A DNA stretch of 64,000 bases from Paenibacillus pectinilyticus (GTDB lineage: Bacteria; Bacillota; Bacilli; Paenibacillales; NBRC-103111), in NCBI RefSeq assembly GCF_001700435.1, contig NZ_LYPC01000030.1, forward strand, positions 124,001 through 188,000, read 5' to 3'. The translations under genes and the position numbers were made by a program. Numbering within the stretch: position 1 is the first letter of the stretch; each line of letters opens with the position of its first letter. Of the stretch, positions 25,358 to 34,267 are shown piece after piece. The notes under the pieces are model-generated. The model made no database searches and was not told the DNA's origin. It was given only the letters and a program-made list of their open reading frames with translations.

Positions 25358-25717
25358 ATGTTGATTGCTTACGATTCAAAAACTGGGAATGTTCGCCGAT
25401 TTATCGCGAAGCTCCAAATGCCCGCGGTACAAATTGAGGACGCAATGACAATGGACGAGCCTTTTGTGCTTGTTACGTATACAACCGGTTTTGGACAAAT
25501 TCCACCCAAGGTAGCTTCTTTCCTAGAAAGTAACTCTTCTCGTCTACAAGGGGTAGCAGCGAGCGGAAACCGCAATTGGGGAGATGGCTTCGCCAAAAGC
25601 GCAGATACGATCTCCGCGCTCTACGATGTTCCTGTTTTAAGTAAATTTGAATTATCAGGCACCAAAAATGATGTAGAACGATTCGTTCAGGGGGTACAAG
25701 CAATTGCGGCACATTGA
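25358..25717 (+). CDS. nrdI: NrdI flavodoxin-like protein of class Ib RNR
   Basis: 119 aa flavoprotein supplying oxidant to assemble the Mn(III)2-tyrosyl radical cofactor of NrdF. Seen: the FMN loop Y-D-S-K-T-G-N-V-R-R-F, the T-Y-T-T-G-F-G loop and G-N-R-N-W-G-D-G-F. First gene of nrdIEF; its end overlaps the proposed nrdE start by 14 nt, suggesting coupling. No nrdH-type glutaredoxin gene is present in the operon. Confidence 0.95.
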   Translation: MLIAYDSKTGNVRRFIAKLQMPAVQIEDAMTMDEPFVLVTYTTGFGQIPPKVASFLESNSSRLQGVAASGNRNWGDGFAKSADTISALYDVPVLSKFELSGTKNDVERFVQGVQAIAAH

Positions 25718-27788
25718 ACTTAATAATGAATTAATGCAACGCGGCACGGATGGTTTTTTCCAATTAGAGAAGGATAAAGAAGCTGTTGAAGTCTTCATGC
25801 AGGAAGTCCACAGTAAGAGCCTCACATTCCCCGACACCTCTTCGAAGGTTCGTTATATGATCGAGAATAACTTCTACGAGAACGTCTATGAGAACTACAC
25901 AGAAGCTGAAGTAGACAGCGTCTACCAAGTGGCACACGACAATCAATTCGAGTTCGCTTCCTACATGGCGGCTTCCAAATTTTATACGGATTACGCGATG
26001 CGCAGTGATGATAAGAAGTCCTATTTAGAGCATTTCCCAGACCGCGTAGCGATTGTGGCTTTGTACTTAGGGCGCGGAAACGTAGAAACAGCACGAGTTC
26101 TTGCCTTATCAATGATGGAGCAACGTTTGCAGCCAGCGACACCGACATTCCTGAACGCGGGGAAAAGTCGCCGTGGTGAATTGGTTTCCTGTTTCTTGCT
26201 AGAAATGGATGACTCGCTAAACTCAATCAACTATGTACTAGCAACGTGCATGCAGCTTTCCAAAATTGGCGGCGGTGTTGCCGTGAATTTATCGAAGCTT
26301 CGCGGGCGCGGTGAAACGATTAAAGGCGTTGAGGGAGCGGCAAAAGGGATTATTCCAGTTCTTAAACTTATGGAAGATGCGTTCTCGTATGCGGATCAAA
26401 TGGGTCAACGCAAGGGTTCAGGCGCAGCGTATTACAATATTTTTGGCTGGGACGTTATGGAGTTCCTAGACAGCAAGAAAATCAATGCGGATGAGAAATC
26501 CCGTTTGAAAACTCTTTCCATCGGACTTATTGTTCCTAATAAGTTTTACAAGTTGGCGGAGGAGAACAAACCTCTACATATTTTTGCGCCTTATACCGTG
26601 CTTCAAGCTTATGGCAAGCATTTAGATGATTTAGATTTAGACGAAATGTACGATGAACTGCTAGCGAACCCGAAAGTTAGAAAAAAGGTTGTCATGAGCG
26701 CACGCGACATGTTAACCAAAATAGCGACTACACAGCTGGAATCCGGCTATCCATATATCATGAATCGCACGAATGCGAATAAAGATCATGCCCTGAAAGG
26801 GATCGGGACAATCAAAATGTCCAATCTCTGTACGGAAATTTTCCAACTGCAAGAAACATCAGAAATTACGGATTACGGCCAAGAAGATACAATTCTTCGT
26901 GATATCAGCTGTAACCTAGCTTCCATGAACATTGCCAATGTAATGGATCGTAAAAAGCTGCGCGAAACCGTACATGAAGGCATGATCGCCTTAACGTCTG
27001 TGACAGACATGACAACGATTAGCAATGCACCAGGTGTCGCTAAAGCGAACCGTGAGCTGCATTCCGTTGGTCTTGGTGTTATGAATCTGCACGGCTACTT
27101 GTCCAAAAACAAAATTGCCTACGAAAGTGACGAAGCGAAGGATTTCGTTCGCAGCTTCTTCGCGGCAATGAATTTCTATTCCATCGAAAAAAGTATGGAG
27201 ATTGCTAAGGCATCAGGTCAAAAATTTGAAGGCTTTGAGCAGTCCGAGTATGCGAATGGCAACTATTTTGACCGTTATATTGCGATAGATTACCGTCCTG
27301 TGACGGATAAAGTGAAAGCACTATTCGAAGGCATGCCAGTTCCATCGCCAAGCGACTGGAGCGCGCTCTCTGAGCAAGTACAAAAACATGGCTTATACCA
27401 TGCGTACCGTCTTGCTATCGCGCCAACGCAAAGTATTTCCTATATCCAAAACTCAACTTCCAGCGTAATGCCGATTGTTGAACCGATTGAGACGCGTACC
27501 TATGCGAACTCAACAACGTATTACCCGATGCCATTCATGGCGCGTGACAATTTCTTTTACTACAAATCCGCGTATCAAATGGATCAATTCAAGATTCTTG
27601 ATCTGATTTCGGAGATTCAAACCCATGTGGATCAAGGGATCTCGACGATTTTACACGTAAACAGTGATGTTTCAACAAGACAACTTGCTAAATTATACCT
27701 GTATGCGGCACATAAAGGACTTAAATCGCTTTACTACACACGAACCAATCAACTGTCTGTTGAGGAATGTGTAAGCTGCTCCGTATAA
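25704..27788 (+). CDS. nrdE: Ribonucleoside-diphosphate reductase alpha subunit, class Ib
   Basis: 694 aa catalytic subunit reducing NDPs to dNDPs. TTG 25704 follows GGGGG at 9 nt; ATG 25734 is a shorter option. C163 in L-V-S-C-F-L-L-E is an active-site cysteine, with S-N-L-C-T-E-I and D-I-S-C-N-L-A in the barrel core, and the C-terminal redox pair C-V-S-C (about 689-692) that re-reduces the site. As in class Ib enzymes, there is no N-terminal ATP cone, so activity control must be transcriptional. Followed 21 nt later by nrdF. Confidence 0.97.
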   Translation: MRHIELNNELMQRGTDGFFQLEKDKEAVEVFMQEVHSKSLTFPDTSSKVRYMIENNFYENVYENYTEAEVDSVYQVAHDNQFEFASYMAASKFYTDYAMRSDDKKSYLEHFPDRVAIVALYLGRGNVETARVLALSMMEQRLQPATPTFLNAGKSRRGELVSCFLLEMDDSLNSINYVLATCMQLSKIGGGVAVNLSKLRGRGETIKGVEGAAKGIIPVLKLMEDAFSYADQMGQRKGSGAAYYNIFGWDVMEFLDSKKINADEKSRLKTLSIGLIVPNKFYKLAEENKPLHIFAPYTVLQAYGKHLDDLDLDEMYDELLANPKVRKKVVMSARDMLTKIATTQLESGYPYIMNRTNANKDHALKGIGTIKMSNLCTEIFQLQETSEITDYGQEDTILRDISCNLASMNIANVMDRKKLRETVHEGMIALTSVTDMTTISNAPGVAKANRELHSVGLGVMNLHGYLSKNKIAYESDEAKDFVRSFFAAMNFYSIEKSMEIAKASGQKFEGFEQSEYANGNYFDRYIAIDYRPVTDKVKALFEGMPVPSPSDWSALSEQVQKHGLYHAYRLAIAPTQSISYIQNSTSSVMPIVEPIETRTYANSTTYYPMPFMARDNFFYYKSAYQMDQFKILDLISEIQTHVDQGISTILHVNSDVSTRQLAKLYLYAAHKGLKSLYYTRTNQLSVEECVSCSV

Positions 27789-27809
27789 GTTGGAAGGGGA
27801 TATCCATAC

Positions 27810-28796
27810 ATGACAAGTGCACCAACTGTGAACAAGCCAATTGTCAAAAAAGCGGTGAATTGGAACCGTCCTGATGATGATTTTACGATAACGTTCTGGA
27901 ATCAAAATATTATGCAATTCTGGACAGATGAAGAAATTCCGCTGTCTGACGATAAAATGTCTTGGATTACACTAAGCCCTGTTGAGCGTGAGCTCTATAT
28001 GAAAGTACTCGGCGGTCTGACTTTGCTCGATACGATGCAAGGCGGCGTCGGGATGCCGAAGATTCTTGAGCATGTGGATGGACTGCAGCGCAAAGCTGTG
28101 CTTAGCTTCATGGGGATGATGGAGCAGATTCACGCGAAGTCGTATAGTTCGATTTTTACAACGCTATCTACGACAGAAGAGATCAACGAGCTATTCCAAT
28201 GGGTGGAGCGTAATCCACACTTGCAATTTAAGGCGAACAAAATTTCACATTACTATGAAAATATTACAACGAATAAAGAGCTGTATCTCGCGATGGCTTC
28301 ATCGGTTTTACTCGAAAGCTATTTGTTCTATAGTGGTTTCTACTATCCGTTGTATTTGGCTGGGCAGGGTAAAATGACGAGCAGCGGCGAAATCATCGAC
28401 TTGATTCTTCGTGATGAGAGTATCCACGGGTTATACATCGGCGTGCTAGCACAAGAGGTTTACGCGGAGCTCAGTCCTGCTGAGCAGGATGAAGCGTACG
28501 AGACGTTATGTGGTCTGCTCAAGGAGCTTCATGCTAATGAAGAGGGTTACACAGAAAGTCTATACGGACCGCTAGGTCTGGCAGATGACGTGAAATCATT
28601 CTTGCGCTATAACGCGAATAAAGCGTTCATGAACCTAGGTGTTGATCCTATGTTTCCGGAAGAGGAAATCAACCCAATCGTACTGAACGGTCTGAGCACG
28701 AAGACGAAACAGCATGACTTCTTTTCCAAAAAAGGAAACGGGTACGTGCGCACGATCCACGTTGAAGCTTTGACGGATGATGATTTTGTATTCTAA
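27810..28796 (+). CDS. nrdF: Ribonucleoside-diphosphate reductase beta subunit, class Ib
   Basis: 328 aa radical-bearing subunit. Metal ligands are recognisable in L-L-D-T-M-Q, M-E-Q-I-H-A, L-E-S-Y-L-F and D-E-S-I-H-G-L-Y; the radical tyrosine lies in K-S-Y-S-S-I-F. With nrdI and nrdE it completes the aerobic class Ib enzyme, expected to work with manganese. AAGGGG-type SD before ATG. Ends at a strong terminator. Confidence 0.97.
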   Translation: MTSAPTVNKPIVKKAVNWNRPDDDFTITFWNQNIMQFWTDEEIPLSDDKMSWITLSPVERELYMKVLGGLTLLDTMQGGVGMPKILEHVDGLQRKAVLSFMGMMEQIHAKSYSSIFTTLSTTEEINELFQWVERNPHLQFKANKISHYYENITTNKELYLAMASSVLLESYLFYSGFYYPLYLAGQGKMTSSGEIIDLILRDESIHGLYIGVLAQEVYAELSPAEQDEAYETLCGLLKELHANEEGYTESLYGPLGLADDVKSFLRYNANKAFMNLGVDPMFPEEEINPIVLNGLSTKTKQHDFFSKKGNGYVRTIHVEALTDDDFVF

Positions 28797-28834
28797 AAGT
28801 TGCAAAATGACTCTCACGCTTGAGAGTGATATAA

Positions 28835-28876
28835 AAAGAACCTGTTCGGCCTGTTTCTAGGTCGGACGGGTTCTTT
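28835..28876 (+). terminator. nrdIEF terminator
   Basis: 18-bp stem (AAAGAACC... / ...GGGTTCTTT, some G-U pairs) with a short loop; a smaller GACTCTC/GAGAGT hairpin precedes it. Confidence 0.85.
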
Positions 28877-28925
28877 GCTTTGCGCCGAGGCGGAACAGGA
28901 AATGCCTATCGATAGACCTCTAATG

Positions 28926-29070
28926 ACTATCCCCGAGGCTCAGGTTAGATGTGGAGTGAGTCGCATTCTGAGTGAAAGGGATAGTGCCGGTAGAATCTCG
29001 CTATGGAGACTATCCCTAAGGCTCAGATTGGAAATGGAGTCAGCCGGCTTTTGAGTGAAGGGATGTTTCT
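28926..29070 (+). repeat. Two tandem copies of the ~83-bp ACTATCCC dyad repeat
   Basis: ACTATCCC occurs at 28926 and 29009, exactly 83 bp apart. The first copy is complete: ACTATCCC...CTCAG...CTGAG...GGGATAGT, i.e. an outer 8-bp and an inner 5-bp stem. The second is degenerate at its right end. A 22-nt block (28963-28984) is identical to 48786-48807 in the large array at 48 kb, so both loci belong to one family. It lies between the nrd terminator and the yhbD promoter. Confidence 0.85.
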
Positions 29071-29088
29071 GATCAGTCTCAAGGCTGA

Positions 29089-29118
29089 TTTACAACGTAA
29101 CAATGTTATGTTACATTG
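29089..29118 (+). promoter_or_regulatory. Nested dyads over the yhbD promoter
   Basis: GTAACAATGTTATGTTAC (29097-29114) is a perfect 6-bp inverted repeat with a 6-bp spacer, and CAATGT/ACATTG (29101-29106/29113-29118) overlaps it. Both lie over a possible promoter (TTTACA 29089, 17 bp, TACATT 29112). YhbD carries a MerR-like helix-turn-helix, so autoregulation is plausible. Confidence 0.5.
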
Positions 29119-29141
29119 ATTATACGGAGGAGGGATGTACG

Positions 29142-29771
29142 GTGGAAGAGGATTTGATTTCGAAGAAAGAGCTATTAGAGCTAACAGGCATATCCTATGG
29201 ACAATTATACCGCTGGAAGCGTAAAAATTTAGTTCCAGAGGAATGGTTTATCCGGAAGTCAGCATTTACGGGGCAGGAGACGTTTTTTCCGAAAGGACAG
29301 ATGCTCGCTCGTATCGATAAAATTTTGAATATGAAAGATGACTTATCGTTGGATGAATTAGCGGATGTTTTTTCGACGGTACCAAGTGATCTGCAAATAG
29401 ATAAAGTAGAGTTGATGAAACGAAACATTGTTTCGATGGAGACTTTGGCGTTTGCTTCCCCACTAATGGGTTCGCTAACTGTGTACAGCTTTGAACAGAC
29501 ACTATTTTTATTTCTCCTTGATGGGTGTTTGCAATCAGGTGAAATGAGTCTTGATGAAGGGAAACAGCTGCTTCTGACGATGGTTGAACAGTATGGCAAG
29601 TTCGAGGATAAGCCATGTGATTTGGTTTTTATACGGAAGATGGGGCTAACGTTGTTCTTACTGATATCAACAGGGAGTGAATTGTACGTTGAGCCACGCG
29701 TAAAGGTCGTATTTCGTATACAAGTAGCGAAGAAAATTGAAGAATTGAAGTTGAAATTTACAACAATGTGA
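29142..29771 (+). CDS. yhbD: YhbD-like (DUF4004) MerR-like HTH protein
   Basis: 209 aa from GTG 29142, which sits 6 nt from GGAGGAGGG; the longer in-frame ATG (29103) lies within the operator-like dyad and has no SD. The N-terminus (S-K-K-E-L-L-E-L-T-G-I-S-Y-G-Q-L-Y-R-W-K-R) is a MerR-like DNA-binding helix-turn-helix; the rest is helical and unassigned. In B. subtilis yhbD precedes the bactofilin genes yhbE and yhbF, the same order as here, and its role is not established. The next gene starts 13 nt downstream. Confidence 0.85.
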   Translation: MEEDLISKKELLELTGISYGQLYRWKRKNLVPEEWFIRKSAFTGQETFFPKGQMLARIDKILNMKDDLSLDELADVFSTVPSDLQIDKVELMKRNIVSMETLAFASPLMGSLTVYSFEQTLFLFLLDGCLQSGEMSLDEGKQLLLTMVEQYGKFEDKPCDLVFIRKMGLTLFLLISTGSELYVEPRVKVVFRIQVAKKIEELKLKFTTM

Positions 29772-29784
29772 GGGGGTGGAGAGG

Positions 29785-30462
29785 GTGGCTATAGGAAGTA
29801 AGCGGAATTTGAGCATTTCTGGGATAGGTTCTTGCAATGGAGGGAACTTTCAGGTTGCCAAAATTGAAGGCTTAGGACGGATCGATGGTGACGTCACTTG
29901 TACTGATTTTAACGTGAATGGCAGAGCGGAAGTGAACGGTAACATTTCTACGGAAACAACAGAGATGAAAGGGACGTTAACCATTCAAGGAGATCTGAAA
30001 TCGAAGCGTGCACGTATTTATGGCAGGGCGAAGATCGAAGGTCATTTTGCTGGGGAGAACCTTGAAATCAACGGCTATACTTCGATTACGGGTAATTGCG
30101 AGGCGGAGAAATTCACTGCGAACGGTAGACTGCAAGTAGGAACGCTTAATGCGGATACGATACTCATAACTTTACACGGATACTGCAAAATTGGTGAAAT
30201 CGGTGGAGAACGGATTCAAATTCGTAAACAAGCAGGGATAGATTTGGCGCGATGGTTGAAGATTCTGCCGCTTGCGATTGGAAACCAATTAACTGCCCAG
30301 ACGATTGAAGGGGATCATATTTATCTAGAGTACACAACCGCGGATGTCGTTAGAGGGCAGCAGATTACCATTGGGCCTGGGTGCGAAATTGGACGGATCG
30401 AGTACACGTCGAAGCTAGTTCAAGATAAAAGATCGAAAGTAAAACATAGTGAAAAAGTGTAG
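29785..30462 (+). CDS. yhbE: Bactofilin-family protein, YhbE-like
   Basis: 225 aa from GTG 29785 (GGGGGTGG upstream; GTG 29776 is the longer option). The sequence is a chain of short beta-turn repeats (G-x-I-x-G-D, G-x-A-x-V-N-G, G-x-L-x-I-Q-G) forming the right-handed beta-helix of bactofilins, with the family signature E-I-G-G-E-R-I-x-I-R-K near 148. Bactofilins polymerise without nucleotide. B. subtilis YhbE (BacE) is needed for swimming motility. Forms an operon with yhbD and yhbF. Confidence 0.9.
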   Translation: MAIGSKRNLSISGIGSCNGGNFQVAKIEGLGRIDGDVTCTDFNVNGRAEVNGNISTETTEMKGTLTIQGDLKSKRARIYGRAKIEGHFAGENLEINGYTSITGNCEAEKFTANGRLQVGTLNADTILITLHGYCKIGEIGGERIQIRKQAGIDLARWLKILPLAIGNQLTAQTIEGDHIYLEYTTADVVRGQQITIGPGCEIGRIEYTSKLVQDKRSKVKHSEKV

Positions 30463-30487
30463 CGCAACGAGGAGGAGATGATGTACA

Positions 30488-31228
30488 ATGGGATCAGATA
30501 CGAACATACGATCGGCAAAAAGTAATCTGAACATAACAGGCAGTTCAACCGCGGCGGGAGGCCTGTATGATCGCGTGAAAATTGTCGGTGAAGGCATCAT
30601 TGAAGGTGATACGCAGTGCCGTCATCTTAAATGTATGGGTACGCTTGAGATGGATGGCGAACTGCAGGCTGGTCATATTGGCATCGTTGGGACATTTTCA
30701 ATGGCAGGAAATGCTCAAAGCGATACAATGAAAAATTCCGGTACGGTAAGTATCAGCGGTGATGCGGATATTGGCGTGTTAACTGGATCAGGGACCATGG
30801 AAGTGAAAGGTCATTTGCAAGGCAATAAGATCGATTTCAAGGGTCAAGTTGCAGCCGGCGGTGATTGCGAAGTGGAAGTATTTAAGCTTAAAGGGTTGTT
30901 TGATGTAGGTGGTTTACTTAACGCTGGCGAGATTGACATCAGACTGTTCCAAGATTCATCAGCGAAGGAAATCGGCGGAGAGAAAATAAGAATTCGCAAA
31001 GCGAGCTTGCTTCATCCGTTAAGTCTCTTCTTCAGACCCTCATCGCATGCCGCGGTAACAGCTGGGATTATTGAAGGCGACGACATTTACTTGGAGCATA
31101 CGAAAGCTAAGGTTGTTCGTGGCAACCAAGTTGTCATAGGTCCTGGCTGCGAAGTCGATTTGGTCGAATATAAGGTGCATTTGGAGAAAAAGAAAGGCGC
31201 TATTGTGAAGGAATCGCGTAAGGTTTAG
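30488..31228 (+). CDS. yhbF: Bactofilin-family protein, YhbF-like
   Basis: 246 aa, ATG with GAGGAGGAG upstream. Same beta-helix repeat as its neighbour (G-T-L-E-M-D-G-E, G-T-V-S-I-S-G-D, G-T-M-E-V-K-G-H) and the E-I-G-G-E-K-I-R-I-R-K signature, followed by a matching C-terminal D-D-I-Y-L-E-H-T-x-A-K-V-V-R-G segment. The two are paralogues that likely co-assemble, as BacE and BacF do in B. subtilis. Confidence 0.9.
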   Translation: MGSDTNIRSAKSNLNITGSSTAAGGLYDRVKIVGEGIIEGDTQCRHLKCMGTLEMDGELQAGHIGIVGTFSMAGNAQSDTMKNSGTVSISGDADIGVLTGSGTMEVKGHLQGNKIDFKGQVAAGGDCEVEVFKLKGLFDVGGLLNAGEIDIRLFQDSSAKEIGGEKIRIRKASLLHPLSLFFRPSSHAAVTAGIIEGDDIYLEHTKAKVVRGNQVVIGPGCEVDLVEYKVHLEKKKGAIVKESRKV

Positions 31229-31290
31229 AGGATTAAGGGAGTTCAGTAATTAGGTAACTTACAAAAAGAACGGTAAAGGAATGTGTACGA

Positions 31291-32838
31291 ATGACAAGTA
31301 AAGAGAACAAAGTAGGTTTTGTCTTAGCAGGTTTGCTTTTGGCCATGTTGATGGCCTCGATGGATAACACGATTGTTGCCACGGCGATGGGAACCATCGT
31401 AGGTGATCTAGGCGGACTGGATAAGTTTGTTTGGGTAACTTCTGCCTATATGGTGGCTGAAATGGCGGGGATGCCGATCTTCGGGAAACTTTCCGATATG
31501 TTTGGGCGCAAGCGATTTTTTATATTTGGCTTGATAGTATTCTTGTGTGCTTCCATGCTGTGTGGCACTGCGCAAAGCATTGTGCAGCTTAGTATTTATC
31601 GCGCGATCCAAGGGATTGGCGGCGGAGCGTTGATTCCAATTGCTTTTACCATTATGTTTGACACAGTACCTGTTGAACAACGCGGCAAATTGGGCGGGTT
31701 ATTCGGAGCTGTTTTCGGTCTTTCTAGTATTTTTGGACCTTTGTTAGGAGCGTATATCACAGATTATATTAACTGGCATTGGGTATTTTACGTTAACATT
31801 CCACTTGGTGTCTTGGCATTGATTTTTATCGCGACCTTTTACAAGGAATCACCGATTCATACGAAGCAAAAGATTGATTGGTGGGGCGCGGTTACCCTTG
31901 TTGGTGCTGTTGTCAGCCTCATGTTCGCTCTTGAACTTGGAGGTAATAAATATGCGTGGGATTCCACTTTAATTATCAGCTTATTTGCGGCTTTCGCGAT
32001 ACTAGCGATATCTTTTGCTGTGATTGAGAGAAGAGTCATTGAGCCTATCATTTCATTTCCGATGTTCAAAGTACGTTTGTTTACAACGAGTAATGCACTT
32101 GGTTTGTTAAGTGGTATGGGCTTTATTACCGCTTCCGTTTACATTCCAATTTACATTCAAGGTGTAATTGGCGGAACTGCAACCAATTCAGGTCTGGTTC
32201 TCCTGCCTATGATGGTAGGTTCCGTATTCTCAGCCGTGGGCGGCGGTTTCTTGATGAATAAAATGAGGTACCGCAGCATCATGATGATCTTCGTTGTGGT
32301 CCTTGCTATCGGAATGGTTATGCTTACCCAATTGCAGCCAGATACAAGCCGTTGGTTCGTTACGCTATGCATGATCGTCGTAGGCGTGGGTATCGGAGCC
32401 AGCTTCTCCGTGCTTGGTAATTCGTCCATTCATCACTTTGAGCCTGCGCAGCGCGGTTCAGTGAATGCGACAGTTTCTTTCATTCGCTCCCTAGGTATGA
32501 CGTTGGGGATCACGCTTTTCGGCATTCTACAGCGGAATAACTTCACAGCGGAGCTCAAAAATATTTTCGCATCGAGCGGGCAAGGTGCCATGTCAGATAA
32601 TCCTGCATTCAGTGATCCACGAGTGCTTCTAGCACCTGACATGCGCGCTCAAATACCAGCCCCGGTTTTAGACAAAATAACAGCAGGCTTATCTTCTTCG
32701 ATTACGTATACGTTCATGTGGGCACTCATTCCAACAGCCTTGGCTGTTATCGCGGCGTTTCTCATGAGTAAAGAGCGGTTAAGCGAATCCTTAGAGCATC
32801 AGCAAGCTGAGCAAGCTACAGTGAACATGAAAGCCTAG
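31291..32838 (+). CDS. MFS drug exporter, DHA2 (14-TM) family
   Basis: 515 aa with about 14 membrane helices. DHA2 landmarks: the motif-A loop G-K-L-S-D-M-F-G-R-K-R after TM2, motif B R-x-I-Q-G-I-G-G-G-A-L near TM4, and a motif-C-like G-P-L-L-G-A. Uses the proton gradient to expel drugs or other amphiphiles; substrate unknown. It starts 62 nt after yhbF and no terminator separates them, so it may be read from the yhb operon. AAAGGAATG precedes ATG. Confidence 0.92.
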   Translation: MTSKENKVGFVLAGLLLAMLMASMDNTIVATAMGTIVGDLGGLDKFVWVTSAYMVAEMAGMPIFGKLSDMFGRKRFFIFGLIVFLCASMLCGTAQSIVQLSIYRAIQGIGGGALIPIAFTIMFDTVPVEQRGKLGGLFGAVFGLSSIFGPLLGAYITDYINWHWVFYVNIPLGVLALIFIATFYKESPIHTKQKIDWWGAVTLVGAVVSLMFALELGGNKYAWDSTLIISLFAAFAILAISFAVIERRVIEPIISFPMFKVRLFTTSNALGLLSGMGFITASVYIPIYIQGVIGGTATNSGLVLLPMMVGSVFSAVGGGFLMNKMRYRSIMMIFVVVLAIGMVMLTQLQPDTSRWFVTLCMIVVGVGIGASFSVLGNSSIHHFEPAQRGSVNATVSFIRSLGMTLGITLFGILQRNNFTAELKNIFASSGQGAMSDNPAFSDPRVLLAPDMRAQIPAPVLDKITAGLSSSITYTFMWALIPTALAVIAAFLMSKERLSESLEHQQAEQATVNMKA

Positions 32839-32845
32839 AAGAACA

Positions 32846-32893
32846 AATAGCCTCAGCCAAGTCGTTAATCTGACTTAGCTGAGGTTATTTTGT
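32846..32893. terminator. Terminator between MFS gene and convergent regulator
   Basis: AATAGCCTCAGCCAAGTC / GACTTAGCTGAGGTTATT with TTGTTTG; long stem, moderate T tract. Confidence 0.8.
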
Positions 32894-32945
32894 TTGTACA
32901 TTGGGGCAAAGCCCCTAAATGGAGTTAGCATATAGCTCATATTGA

Positions 32946-33659
32946 TCAAGCGTACGATTCTTTGATAACAGGTTCAGTTAACTTGTAGCCTACATTTCGA
33001 ATCGTCATGATGTATTCAGGATGCCGCGCGTTCTGTTCGATTTTGTCACGAAGGTGGGAAATATGGACATCGACAATCCGCGTATCACCAAGGAAATGAT
33101 AGTCCCATACACCATGAAGCAGTTGTTGACGGCTCAGGACTTTGCCGCGATGCTTGCACAGGAAGAGTAGCAATTCGAATTCTTTCGGCGTCAACTCAAT
33201 GGGTGTTCCGTTCATCGTCACTTCACGCTGCTCTGCTTTGACAGAGATTTGGCCAATAGCGATAGGTGCTTCCTCTGTGGAGGAAGGCAGCGTCTGAATA
33301 CGGCGGTGAATGGCTTGAATCCGAGAGACAAGCTCCTGTGGGGAGAATGGCTTCGTCATGTAATCATCTGCACCGTTATCTAACCCGGCAATTTTATCTG
33401 TAAGATCCTGCATGGCGGTCAACATAATAATAGGGACAAGGTTGTTTTGGCTTCTGAGTTTGCGGCATACTTGTAAGCCGTCCATTTTGGGCAGCATTAA
33501 ATCGAGCACGATAAGGTCGGGACGGAAAGATTGAATGGCACCAAAGACGGCTTCCCCGTCGAAAACACAGTGCACTTCAAAACCGGCAAGCTTGAGGTTA
33601 AATTCAATAAGCATCGAGATAGATGGCTCGTCGTCAACAATAAGAATTTTCTTTTTCAT
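32946..33659 (-). CDS. PhoP-like OmpR-family response regulator (orphan)
   Basis: 237 aa: receiver (D-D-E pocket near residue 10, phospho-acceptor D in V-L-D-L-M-L-P, K in M-T-K-P-F) and winged helix with E-L-T-P-K-E-F-E-L-L-L and G-D-T-R-I-V-D-V-H-I-S-H-L-R-D-K-I-E, nearly identical in motif to B. subtilis PhoP. No histidine kinase gene adjoins; flanks are an MFS gene and divergent trmL. Its upstream region holds three TTAA motifs at exact 11-bp spacing, the arrangement PhoP-type regulators bind, so autoregulation is likely. Whether it is the true PhoP cannot be decided here. Confidence 0.9.
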   Translation of the reverse strand: MKKKILIVDDEPSISMLIEFNLKLAGFEVHCVFDGEAVFGAIQSFRPDLIVLDLMLPKMDGLQVCRKLRSQNNLVPIIMLTAMQDLTDKIAGLDNGADDYMTKPFSPQELVSRIQAIHRRIQTLPSSTEEAPIAIGQISVKAEQREVTMNGTPIELTPKEFELLLFLCKHRGKVLSRQQLLHGVWDYHFLGDTRIVDVHISHLRDKIEQNARHPEYIMTIRNVGYKLTEPVIKESYA

Positions 33660-33721
33660 TGTGTAGTGGACTCCTTTTAATGAAGGATATCTCTAGTATG
33701 AGGGTTATCTATCATCGTGAT

Positions 33722-33759
33722 ATTAAGATAAAGTTAACCCTGTGTTAAATTGCAATTGG
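33722..33759. promoter_or_regulatory. Tandem TTAA repeats at 11-bp spacing (Pho-box-like)
   Basis: ATTAA at 33722, GTTAA at 33733 and GTTAA at 33744, then a weaker ATTGG at 33755: three to four direct repeats with 11-bp period, as in PhoP boxes. They lie between the regulator and trmL. Confidence 0.55.
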
Positions 33760-33802
33760 AATCAGGTTATAATAGGATAGAGAATGAGGTGATTAGGCAG
33801 AG

Positions 33803-34267
33803 ATGGCTTTCCATATTGTATTAGTAGAACCCGAAATTCCTGCGAACACAGGCAATATTTCACGCACATGTGCCGCCACAGGCACTCATCTTCATTTGGT
33901 TAGACCCCTGGGCTTTGATACGGATGACAAAACACTGAAACGCGCGGGACTCGATTATTGGCACTCGGTCAAGATTGACTACCACGATTCCTTTGCTGAA
34001 GTTATGGCAGCGTATCCGGACAGTAGATTCTTCTTTGCGTCGACGAAAGCAAGTCAGCGCTATTCGGACTTTACGTTCCAGGATGGAGATTTCTTGGTAT
34101 TTGGTAAAGAGACGAAAGGGCTGCCGGAAGAGTTGCTGCGTCAACACCCGGAAACCTTAATTCGGTTGCCAATGTCGGATGCGGTAAGGTCGTTAAATTT
34201 ATCCAATTCTGTGGCAATTATTTTATATGAAGGATTGCGTCAAACGGGGTTTGTAGGTCTTGAATAG
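33803..34267 (+). CDS. trmL: tRNA (cytidine/uridine(34)-2'-O)-methyltransferase
   Basis: 154 aa SPOUT enzyme (YibK/CspR type) methylating the wobble ribose of tRNA-Leu species. The trefoil-knot motifs are visible: N-T-G-N-I-S-R-T-C, F-G-K-E-T-K-G-L-P, and the SAM-binding C-terminal L-N-L-S-N-S-V-A-I-I-L-Y-E. ATG with GAGGTG upstream. In B. subtilis the homologue cspR is close to yhbDEF and prkA, and here all these genes lie within 20 kb. Confidence 0.95.
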   Translation: MAFHIVLVEPEIPANTGNISRTCAATGTHLHLVRPLGFDTDDKTLKRAGLDYWHSVKIDYHDSFAEVMAAYPDSRFFFASTKASQRYSDFTFQDGDFLVFGKETKGLPEELLRQHPETLIRLPMSDAVRSLNLSNSVAIILYEGLRQTGFVGLE

